Below, one piece after another: positions 47,997-55,817 of a DNA stretch of 64,000 nt; position 1 is the stretch's first letter; each line of letters begins with the position of its first letter. The translations under genes and the position numbers were made by a program. The notes below the pieces were generated by a model, which was not told the DNA's origin, did not search any database, and saw only the letters and a list, made by a program, of their open reading frames with translations. This DNA is from Dyadobacter diqingensis (GTDB lineage: Bacteria; Bacteroidota; Bacteroidia; Cytophagales; Spirosomataceae), in the NCBI RefSeq assembly GCF_024220585.1, contig NZ_JAMXKF010000006.1, forward strand, positions 251,751-315,750, read 5' to 3'.

Positions 47997-48761
47997 CTAC
48001 GTATAACTGACAGTTGTAATTACCGAACTCTTTTCCAAATGCGATACCTGCCGCAAAATCTCCTTTTTTTCGTGGTTCATTTTAAATCCAAGCATCACCG
48101 CGGCGATTATTGCGATGGTTCCAACAAGTCCCATCATAGTGGCATAAAATGCCTCTTGTTCGCTTGTCTCTTTGCCTGCTTCCTTTATTGCTTTGAGCTC
48201 GTCTACAAAATTCATGATGATCAAAACAGGGATCAGACTAAATCCAGGGCTTATCCAGCTCGCTACATTATCCAGCGTTTGGCGTAAATGCACATCCGAT
48301 ATACTTACAAACCAGGTTAACAAAACCGTAAGAAATATGCCAGCAATAAGCGAAACAATACCAGTCGCTTTCAGCCAGAAACGCTTTCCAGCATTCGAAA
48401 AAATGAGAGTAAGGGAATTTAAAATAGCAAAACCGAGAAAGACAAAATAAGCAGGAAAGTAATAATCATTGGACTGCTTCTTTGTGACCATGTTGTAAAA
48501 GATAAAAATTAGTACTATCGCGGTGGCAGCAGATATAGTTGTCGTCCAAAAAGTATTCTCATATTTTCTGTACCGATAGTATTTCAATAAGACTAGCGTT
48601 CCAAGAATGTTGATGCTATTCATCAGGAAAAACATGGGTAAAAATGCTCCGAGAAAAAACGATGTAGGCCCGATCTGTATATAAATCACATTCTGAAACA
48701 GTGACATAAGTACATATAGGCCGAAAATGAAGATGCCGAAATAATAATAGCTTTTATTCAT
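47997..48761 (-). CDS. Integral membrane protein of unknown function
   Basis: I do not recognise this 254-residue protein (ATG 48761; a GTG four codons upstream is also open). It has about seven hydrophobic segments, the first being YFGIFIFGLYVLMSLFQNVIY and the last GLVGTIAIIAAVMLGF, then a charged tail (KMNHEKKEILRQVSHLEKS). Its last few codons (VSYT and TAG) lie within the repeat array sequence, so the repeat appears to have set the end of the protein. It sits alone between two repeat arrays. Confidence 0.75.
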   Translation of the reverse strand: MNKSYYYFGIFIFGLYVLMSLFQNVIYIQIGPTSFFLGAFLPMFFLMNSINILGTLVLLKYYRYRKYENTFWTTTISAATAIVLIFIFYNMVTKKQSNDYYFPAYFVFLGFAILNSLTLIFSNAGKRFWLKATGIVSLIAGIFLTVLLTWFVSISDVHLRQTLDNVASWISPGFSLIPVLIIMNFVDELKAIKEAGKETSEQEAFYATMMGLVGTIAIIAAVMLGFKMNHEKKEILRQVSHLEKSSVITTVSYT

Positions 48762-49535
48762 AACATGTTTCACGTTTGGTGCAAACTATAATCTTATAAT
48801 CAGTCATTTATGATTCAATCAACCTAACTCAGGCGACGGTATATCCAAACTTATAGAAAAATAGTTACACTCAACAGAGTAAACGGGATGAACGGTAATT
48901 TCCTCATTATGTTTGGTAGTGAACAGGTTACACGGAGAGCCGCAGAGGATAAAAGAGTTGCACGGAGATTTACTATTAAAGCCGTTACAAACGGCTATTT
49001 ATTTTTAATACTTAGTTAAAAACTACGCATAACGGAGTTGTAAGGGAATGTTGTGCGGAGTGTTCAACCAAGCACTTCGTACTGAAAATAATAGTCAGTC
49101 TGTGACTGACTAGCGCAGAGATTTACTTATGCAGGCCGTTACAAACAGCCATCTATTTGAAATACGTAGTTGAAAAAACTACGCATAACGGAGTTGTAAG
49201 GAAATGTTGTGCGGAGTGTTCAACCAAGCACTTCGTACTGAAAATAATAGTCAGTCTGTGACTGACCAGCACAGAGATTTACCTATGCAGGCCGTGACAA
49301 ACGGCTATTTATTTGAAATACGTAGTTGAAAAAACTACGCATAACGGAGTTGTAAGGAAATGTTGTGCGGAGTGTTCAACCGAACACTCCGTACTGAAAA
49401 TAATAGTCAGTCTGTGACTGACTAGCGCAGAGATTTACTTATGCAGGCCGTTATAAACGGCCATTTATTTGAAATACGTAGTTGAAAAAACTACGCATAA
49501 CGAGAAATACTCTGTGGCTTTCTATGACATCACCT
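48762..49535 (+). repeat. Intergenic region with second array of four-palindrome repeats
   Basis: After a GGTTACACGGAG lead (48926, like that at 45378) the array runs from about 48975 to 49503. The GTCAGTCTGTGACTGAC palindrome starts at 49094, 49250 and 49406, a regular 156-base period. The other three hairpins of the unit accompany each copy, and an extra GCCGTT/AACGGC plus TAGTT/AACTA pair opens the array. It ends about 30 bases before the 3' end of imuA. Unit orientation is the same as in the other arrays. 48762-48925 shows nothing I can name. Confidence 0.9.
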
Positions 49536-50276
49536 CTATCCCGTTTGCTGTAAATGCGTTTTAAGCTCTGATAGTTTTTGCACAACAAGGTGCTGAAACC
49601 GCCCTGCGGACCATTCGAATTCCCAGGTTCCGGGCTCTCCGTTTCTGACTTTTTGCAAAGTTACCTGCCAACGGGGAAATCCGACACCAGGCATGTCCTC
49701 ATCCAGCTCACTACCAATTTGTGTTATTTTCCACCGGGAAACACAGGCCAGTGTATTTACTATTCGTAGGTTATTGCGATGCAGAAATCCGGTTACCCGG
49801 CTTCTTTCGACAGCCAATTGAAGACGTCTGGATTCCGTGAAACTGATTTCATTTAACTCACCTACAACAGCAGACAATACCTCACATTTCAAAGCCTCCT
49901 CAATTGCCCACAAAACTTCATTTTTATTCACAAGATCTATAAAAATAACCCTGTCAGGCTCAATGCCAAAAATTTTCAGGGCGGGTGGAAAGATCGTTCG
50001 TTTGCAACTGATCCAGAGGCATGCACCTGCTTGTCCCATTAGTTTCCCCAGCAAACCGGCCATAAAACCGCTGGTTGCCGCAGCGTCCTCCGCTGTATCA
50101 CTTAAAAATTCATGTACGGCTCCGGTTGGAAAAATATGGTTAGGAAACGCAGACTCCACCGGACCCAGGCCAAAATCGACACGCTGACTGCCTGACGGAG
50201 TCCTGAAACCTTGTAAAGAAAGTATATCTCCTTTCAGTTTCTCGAATACGTCAATTTTTCCCGCCGATTGTGTCAT
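49536..50276 (-). CDS. imuA: ImuA, RecA-like damage-induced mutagenesis protein
   Basis: The 246-residue protein matches the Bacteroidota ImuA type: an N-terminal start (VFEKLKGDILSLQGF), a RecA/SulA-like core (FPTGAVHEFLSD, ACLWISCKRTIFPPALKIFGI, VIFIDLVNKNEVLWAIEEAL, LQLAVERSRVTGFLHR) and a conserved end (WQVTLQKVRNGEPGTWEFEW). It works with ImuB and DnaE2 in mutagenic translesion synthesis. It is divergent from the XRE-S24 regulator, with a 70-base shared control region. Unlike the usual arrangement it is not next to imuB. Confidence 0.9.
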   Translation of the reverse strand: MTQSAGKIDVFEKLKGDILSLQGFRTPSGSQRVDFGLGPVESAFPNHIFPTGAVHEFLSDTAEDAAATSGFMAGLLGKLMGQAGACLWISCKRTIFPPALKIFGIEPDRVIFIDLVNKNEVLWAIEEALKCEVLSAVVGELNEISFTESRRLQLAVERSRVTGFLHRNNLRIVNTLACVSRWKITQIGSELDEDMPGVGFPRWQVTLQKVRNGEPGTWEFEWSAGRFQHLVVQKLSELKTHLQQTG

Positions 50277-50293
50277 AAATGAAAATAAAAAAT

Positions 50294-50339
50294 TATATTT
50301 GTTACTTACAGCAACAAATTAATGTTTCCAATAATAACA
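50294..50339. promoter_or_regulatory. Shared operator/promoter of imuA and the XRE-S24 regulator
   Basis: TTGTTACTTACAGCAACAA (50299-50317, imperfect palindrome) and GTTTCCAATAATAACA (50324-50339) reproduce the two boxes upstream of imuB with the same 25-base offset. TATATTTG (50294-50301), an exact plus-strand -7 box, overlaps the first box. The regulator's ATG is only 8 bases beyond the second box, so binding would block its own gene as well as imuA. Confidence 0.75.
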
Positions 50340-50346
50340 TATTTCC

Positions 50347-51147
50347 ATGACAAGTCCAATACTTTTTTTCCATAGCAACATCCGGTTTTTGCGGGAAAGA
50401 CGGAGATTCAGCCAGGAAGATATCTCCGAACTGCTTGATCTGTCACGGAATAAACTTCAGGCGCTAGAATCGGGAAAAACCAGAAATCCTTCCGCTCTTG
50501 ACCTGATAAAATTTTCGGAGTATTTTAAGGTCAGTATGGACAGTCTCTTTAAAGTGGATTTGACGAAGCTATCAGAACTCAAACTCCGGGAATTGGAAGC
50601 CGGCAATGATGTGTATATGACCGGAAGTAAGATCCGTGTGCTGGCCATTACGGTCAATCCGGATAATAAAGAAAATGTAGAGTATGTCCCCGTGAAGGCA
50701 AAAGCGGGTTATCGCAGCGGATATGCGGATCCTGAATTTCTGGCCGGGTTGCCTAAATTTTCTATGCCCAATCTTCCGTCGGGAACACACCGGATGTTTC
50801 CGATCACGGGTGATTCGATGCTGCCCATACCGGACGGAAGCGATGTGATTGCGGGTTATGTAGATGACTGGAAGCTAATCAAACCCGACACGCCCTGCAT
50901 TGTCATTTTAAAAGGAGAGCAGGATTTTGTGTTCAAACTCGTGCATATGGCTGGCCATGAAATTTTACTAAAATCATTGAATCCTGCTTATGATCCCTAC
51001 ACTGTTCCTGTTTCCGAAGTACTGGAAATCTGGCAGTTTTATTGCTATCAGACCCGGGAATTTCCCGAGCCATTCCCCGATCTGAAAGCACTGGCCAAAG
51101 CAGTCCGGGATTTGCAGGAAGATTTTAAGGAGATAAAAAGAAGGTGA
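50347..51147 (+). CDS. XRE-S24 LexA-like self-cleaving regulator
   Basis: The 266-residue protein has an N-terminal XRE helix-turn-helix (about 10-65, FSQEDISELLDLSRNKLQAL) and a C-terminal S24/LexA-type peptidase. The expected elements are visible: the Ala120-Gly121 cleavage bond in VKAKAGYRSG, the nucleophile Ser157 in GDSMLP and Lys197 in FVFKLVH. By analogy to LexA, DNA damage should trigger autocleavage and lift repression of imuA, imuB-dnaE2 and its own gene. The matching operator blocks at 45248 and 50299 support this. Which signal triggers it (RecA filament or another) is not visible. Confidence 0.9.
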   Translation: MTSPILFFHSNIRFLRERRRFSQEDISELLDLSRNKLQALESGKTRNPSALDLIKFSEYFKVSMDSLFKVDLTKLSELKLRELEAGNDVYMTGSKIRVLAITVNPDNKENVEYVPVKAKAGYRSGYADPEFLAGLPKFSMPNLPSGTHRMFPITGDSMLPIPDGSDVIAGYVDDWKLIKPDTPCIVILKGEQDFVFKLVHMAGHEILLKSLNPAYDPYTVPVSEVLEIWQFYCYQTREFPEPFPDLKALAKAVRDLQEDFKEIKRR

Positions 51148-51542
51148 CTTCGGCTGTCGGCGATCGGCTATCAGACTGTGGAGTCGGAAATTAGTTGATA
51201 CTGACATTATGGTAACTTCGGCTGTCCGTCGTCGGCCGTCAGATCGTTAAGTCGAAAAATTGATCGATAGTAGCACCTTATGTCATTTACTTCGACAGTC
51301 AGTTGTCAGACTGGAAAAACAATCAATGCGACAGCCTGACTTCCCATTCCGAGTCCACTTAATCAGTCCATGGCAAGTCGTCAGGCTTAGGATAAAGAAA
51401 ACAATCAAGGCTCAACCTGACTTCTAATTGCTAACTACTTCAACGGTCAATGGTCAGCCGTCAAACTGTCGAGCTGAAAACTAATCTACATCCGCAGCCT
51501 GAAAGCCGACAGCCGGTCACCGACTGCCGACTGCCGCCCACC
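51148..51542. repeat. Degenerate CTTCGGCTGTC-type repeats
   Basis: The 395-base gap holds at least four diverged units beginning CTTCGGCTGTC (51148, 51216), CTTCGACAGTC (51290) and CTTCAACGGTC (51438), each continuing with short GTC/GGC words and then an AT-rich stretch. Spacing is irregular, 68-148 bases. It has no coding potential. In style it resembles the GAC/GTC tract at 27745. Confidence 0.6.
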
Positions 51543-54020
51543 CTAGTTATATTCCAGCAGTGTCGTGATCTTACACGGTTTATCTGTTTTAAACCTGATC
51601 CAGCGGGAGGAGAATTCCTTAGGGAAATTATAATCCAGCTTTTGCCCCGGCTTGACGGTAAATGTCTTGTATACCAACCACGGTCCGTTTCCAACCGGAT
51701 CGGCCTCGATGGTCACTGTCACTGGGGAAATTGCCTGATGTGACAGTTGTAAACTGCGTTTATCATAAAAACCAATCAGATAAGGATCTGAAACCTCGCC
51801 CGCTTTAACGCTTGCATTTTTCCACGGACCTCCATGCCCGGTCGGTTTACCCAATTTCCAAAGATCATCAATAACCCCAGCCCAGACAGCCGCTTTTTTA
51901 TCTTCTGAAACGATAATATGATCGTTTTTGCCCAGCTTTTCAGCATCCACCCCTGTCATCACCAGCAATCCGCGGTACGAAGCATAGTCGTTGATACGAA
52001 GGTTATGAGAAGATACCGGTCTGATCTTGGCGTAACCGTCGGCATTTTCGGCAGGGAGTTCATAAAAAGTACCGTGGCAATTGAACAGGTCGCGCTCGGT
52101 AGCCACTTCCCGGCAAATCCGCAGCACATGCTGATCTGTAAGATTGGTAAAGGCCTCGTTGCCAAGGGGCAGCCTCCAGCGTCGTCCCAGATCATCCACG
52201 ATCAACACCGACGATTCGTCAACGGTTACTGCCTTTTGGGGAATCGCAAATTTGTTTTTGATAAACGACAATGTTTTAGGATCGTCTTTACGAACAAGCC
52301 TCATATCTCCGCCCAGTTCGTAATAACCGGTTTCTTTAGGTATTACACCTGAATAATCCATAGCAGCTATGCCTAAAACGCGGCGGTTTTCTCCTAAACC
52401 ATATAACAAACCTCCTGATGTTCTGGAAGCAGTCACCCGGCTCAACCCATCAAAAATCGGACTGGCTACCGTTGTTCTGTTATCATTAGCCGAATAGAAA
52501 AAATGAGCTGACACGTTGGTTGTTCCCTTTGCTTTCAGTCTTATCCACTCACCTGTATCGCCGACAGCAAACACAATTCTCTCCGCACTTTTCGCACCAA
52601 CTTTTACTGATTTCAGCGGAGTCCAGATTCCTTTTCCAGCCTTATCCACTTCCAGCGTAAAATCCACTTCCTGATCCCCATTGTTTTGAATCCAGGCTGC
52701 ACGGTTAGGCCAGCCGGCAAACAGGAAGGGTTCCGAAGCCTGATCCGGTTTTACCGTTTCATTCAGCCAGACGGCACCTTCGGCGGTGTTGGGGCCGAGC
52801 TCATCCGGTTTTTTCAGCGACGTAAACCAAAGGTTTGAATTCGATTGCCCCGGCCCTTCGATATTACCTTTTGCTTTTCGTTTGTTCAGAAATTCCTTTT
52901 GCGCCGAATCGTCACACCCAAAAACCAGCTGATCATTCCATCGCGTGTAATCGCCGATCACTTTCAGATAAGAAGTTTTCGGACGGATGCCCGCTGCATT
53001 TTTTGAAGAAAACTGGCCAGGAAATTGCCAGAACATTCCGTGCATGGTCATCAGATAATCCGGTTTTCCGGTTGTACCGACATCGCGTATCCTTGGCCAT
53101 TCTGTATTCCAGCCATGGGCTCCGTCATAACTGTGGCTCGCTTTGGGCAACCGGTAAAAAGTCCACTTACCGCTGTCACGCACACCCAACAAAACTGATT
53201 TGTGGTCCCAGCCCGTAGCCCATATCGGATCGGTTCCAGGATTTTTATTACCATAAATACCACCCGGCCCGGTTACTTCCACAAACTGGTTTCTGCGGAT
53301 AACCTTCCAATTTTTCCCGTCCCATTCCGACAAAGAACCCGACTCGATATCAAACTGCTTTTCAGCCTTTGCGCCCGGTTCGCCATTATTGGAGTAAACC
53401 ATGACGCCCTGCCCCGAATAAAAACCTTTGCCGTGTGTTCCCGGAAGCAGCCCCTTTGACTGATAGGTCGATTTTTCCGTTTTCTTCCCCGCGCTGATAT
53501 TTCCGTCTTCAAATAACATTACAGGTTTTAAAGTCTTCACATCCACCTCGTAAAAACCCTCCTCCATAGTTCCATAATATATTTTATGGGCAGGATCGGT
53601 AAGGTGGCGGGCATTACCGGTGTGCCGGCCAGGCATTGTTTTATAAGGGATCGTCCTGACACTGCCTTTTGCATCAATTGCATAAGGACCGATAAAAAGT
53701 TGCTTGCTTTCCTGATGAACCATCCGGTTCGCGGGCGTGCCACCGATACTTTCCGGGCGTACAATCTGCGAGAGATCCGCCGTGACTTCGTACAATTTAT
53801 CCGATGAACCAAACGGCAAATGAGGACCATAGGTGATCACCCAGAGTTTTCCCGCCCAGGGAACCACGGCACCGGTGCCACATTCACCTTCATTGTTATA
53901 CATGGCCAGATGCGGGTAAACTCCACTGTACGAAGGTTTCTTTTTGGATTGCGCCATGATCGTGTGACCAAGCGTCAAAAACGACAACACCAGGCAGGCT
54001 GACAAACTATTTTTTTTCAT
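51543..54020 (-). CDS. Exported protein of unknown function in the pectin-type PUL
   Basis: I do not recognise this 825-residue protein. It starts at ATG 54020 with a clear signal peptide (MKKNSLSACLVLSFLTLGHT...MAQ); the frame is open 27 codons further upstream but that would bury the signal. Repeated W/Y/G-rich strands such as GKLWVITYGPHLPFGSSDKLYEV and HKIYYGTMEEGFYEVDVKT (overlapping blades) suggest a beta-propeller in the N-terminal half. The C-terminal half has two similar beta-sandwich stretches (FTLEVDKAGKGIWTPLKSV and VTIEADPVGNGPWLVYKTF) that look like a duplicated domain. It is the third gene after susC and susD, 87 bases downstream of susD, so it probably acts on or binds the same glycan. 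Confidence 0.7.
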   Translation of the reverse strand: MKKNSLSACLVLSFLTLGHTIMAQSKKKPSYSGVYPHLAMYNNEGECGTGAVVPWAGKLWVITYGPHLPFGSSDKLYEVTADLSQIVRPESIGGTPANRMVHQESKQLFIGPYAIDAKGSVRTIPYKTMPGRHTGNARHLTDPAHKIYYGTMEEGFYEVDVKTLKPVMLFEDGNISAGKKTEKSTYQSKGLLPGTHGKGFYSGQGVMVYSNNGEPGAKAEKQFDIESGSLSEWDGKNWKVIRRNQFVEVTGPGGIYGNKNPGTDPIWATGWDHKSVLLGVRDSGKWTFYRLPKASHSYDGAHGWNTEWPRIRDVGTTGKPDYLMTMHGMFWQFPGQFSSKNAAGIRPKTSYLKVIGDYTRWNDQLVFGCDDSAQKEFLNKRKAKGNIEGPGQSNSNLWFTSLKKPDELGPNTAEGAVWLNETVKPDQASEPFLFAGWPNRAAWIQNNGDQEVDFTLEVDKAGKGIWTPLKSVKVGAKSAERIVFAVGDTGEWIRLKAKGTTNVSAHFFYSANDNRTTVASPIFDGLSRVTASRTSGGLLYGLGENRRVLGIAAMDYSGVIPKETGYYELGGDMRLVRKDDPKTLSFIKNKFAIPQKAVTVDESSVLIVDDLGRRWRLPLGNEAFTNLTDQHVLRICREVATERDLFNCHGTFYELPAENADGYAKIRPVSSHNLRINDYASYRGLLVMTGVDAEKLGKNDHIIVSEDKKAAVWAGVIDDLWKLGKPTGHGGPWKNASVKAGEVSDPYLIGFYDKRSLQLSHQAISPVTVTIEADPVGNGPWLVYKTFTVKPGQKLDYNFPKEFSSRWIRFKTDKPCKITTLLEYN

Positions 54021-54107
54021 TAAAATAATTATTAATCTGTAATATAAACTGTTGCAAAATCTGATCAAACCCGGCAGGACAGAATATCGCTGCCGGGGCA
54101 TTAAAAA

Positions 54108-55784
54108 TTAGTAACCTGCGTTTTGGGTAATGTTTGTATTCACCCTTCTTTCCACGGCGGGTATCGGCCATAGATATTGTCGGGTTTTATCAAATGATCT
54201 TTGCGACAATATCTTTACATCCGTACCAAATCCCGAATAATCTGCAATGCCGTCTTCGCCCATTGGTGTGATCCCCGGAAAAGGCCATTTTGCCCGATTT
54301 TGTGCAGCCGGATCCGGCAATCCGATTACTGGTCTGGAAAGGGCTTTTTCTGCCAGCTTCCAGCGAATCAGATCCATGTACCGCAAGCCTTCCCGTGGAA
54401 ATTCAACCCTGCGCTCACGTCGCAATATCTTTTTAAGTGAAGCGGCATCCATCGTGCCAACCGCAGGATACGAGGTTGTCTGCTCTACGGAGACGCCATA
54501 AGCACGTGCACGAATCTGATTGATCGCATTCAAAACACTTTCGTCTATTTGCCCCAATTCTATTTTTGCCTCCGCATAGGTCAGCAGAATTTCTGCATAC
54601 CGGATAATGATTGCGTCGTTATCCTCCACGAGGCGGTCCGGCCAGGTTTGGTCAATTCCTTTTTTCCATAAAAACCCGGTAAAACTTGCAAAAGCGGCCA
54701 CGGCACGACTATCCTTATTAGGTACCTTCTTATTTTCCTTGGCACTGAATATGGTGAGTGAGTCGGGGTGCGGCGAATAATTGTAACCAAGCCAGTGCGT
54801 GTTAAATTCGACAATGCTGGCGGTCAGCCGTGGGTCGCGGTTTTTGAACGGTGTTTTAGGATCATACAAAGGCGACTCGTTAATCGGTTTTCCATCCGTA
54901 CATTCGTAAGCATCCAGGATATCCCGGGTCGGGAGCTGCGCGCCAAAACCACCCGCATTTCTGGAAATATTGTCCTGCACATAACCTGCTCCGTTAAAAA
55001 CCTGCTGTTTTTCATCCCGCGGAACGCTGATAATCAGTTCGCGGCTCGTTTCACCGGCTTTGGTAAATAACTGTTGATAACTGCTGTGAAGCGCATATCC
55101 TGCCCCCAGTTTCATAACATTCTCGGCAGCCTGCCTGGCAATTTCCCATTTACCCAAATACAAAGCCGTCCTCGCTTTGACAGCCAGCGCCGCACCGCGG
55201 GTAAACCTTTTCGTCTCGGCGGCACCATACGTTACAGGGAGATTGGCAGCAGCGAAATCCAGCTCTGTGAAAATGAAGGTAAGAATTTCGTCTTTCCCTG
55301 CTCGCTGCACATCATAGGATTCTTCAAGCGCGACTGGCGAAGTCAGAAAAGGTACGTCGCCAAAATGGGTGATCAACCTGGAATACTGGTAAGCGCGGAT
55401 CAACCGCATTTCCGCTTCCAGACGCAGCATAACTGACTGCGGCGTATTGGCGACAGCACGATCCTTATTGGCCAGAAAGGAGTTAGCCCGTGCAATGGCT
55501 TTGTAACAATTCAGCCAGTAGGTCTGCACGGTGGCATCATCAGCGTTCATCGTGCCACCGATCACAGCATTGGTCAGCTGGCCGCGGTGCCATTCATTGT
55601 CGCTGAAAAGTTCGTTATCATTATTCCAGAATGCAATCCGGTACAAATCGTTCACCGCCAGTTCCAGTTCGGTCTGGTTGGAATAAAACGTTCCGGTAGA
55701 GGCCTCCGAAAGCGGGTTTAAATCGAGGGTGTGGCAGCCTGTAAATCCGATACTTGCCAGCCATATCCATGCTATTTTTTTCAT
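54108..55784 (-). CDS. SusD/RagB-type lipoprotein of the pectin-type PUL
   Basis: The 558-residue product has a lipoprotein signal ending GFTGC (Cys17), the SusD N-terminal pattern (LNPLSEASTGTFYSNQTELE, AVNDLYRIAF), a middle TPR-like region (RLEAEMRLIRAYQYSRLI), and the C-terminal RagB/SusD signature (YAEILLTYAEAKIELGQI, RRERRVEFPREGLRYMDLIRW). It is the surface glycan-binding partner of the SusC encoded 33 bases upstream. Glycan identity is inferred only from the nearby pectinesterase and GH43 genes. Confidence 0.94.
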   Translation of the reverse strand: MKKIAWIWLASIGFTGCHTLDLNPLSEASTGTFYSNQTELELAVNDLYRIAFWNNDNELFSDNEWHRGQLTNAVIGGTMNADDATVQTYWLNCYKAIARANSFLANKDRAVANTPQSVMLRLEAEMRLIRAYQYSRLITHFGDVPFLTSPVALEESYDVQRAGKDEILTFIFTELDFAAANLPVTYGAAETKRFTRGAALAVKARTALYLGKWEIARQAAENVMKLGAGYALHSSYQQLFTKAGETSRELIISVPRDEKQQVFNGAGYVQDNISRNAGGFGAQLPTRDILDAYECTDGKPINESPLYDPKTPFKNRDPRLTASIVEFNTHWLGYNYSPHPDSLTIFSAKENKKVPNKDSRAVAAFASFTGFLWKKGIDQTWPDRLVEDNDAIIIRYAEILLTYAEAKIELGQIDESVLNAINQIRARAYGVSVEQTTSYPAVGTMDAASLKKILRRERRVEFPREGLRYMDLIRWKLAEKALSRPVIGLPDPAAQNRAKWPFPGITPMGEDGIADYSGFGTDVKILSQRSFDKTRQYLWPIPAVERRVNTNITQNAGY

Positions 55785-55817
55785 AATCAGGAATGTAAAA
55801 TTTCGTCGACGTTTCTT

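Noticed and set aside
47377..49503. CRISPR array
   Set aside because: Units are 136-156 bases with all parts conserved; there are no unique spacers and no cas genes.
47377..49503. Insertion sequence or transposon ends
   Set aside because: No transposase frame and no target-site duplication could be recognised; the palindromes are internal to each unit rather than terminal.
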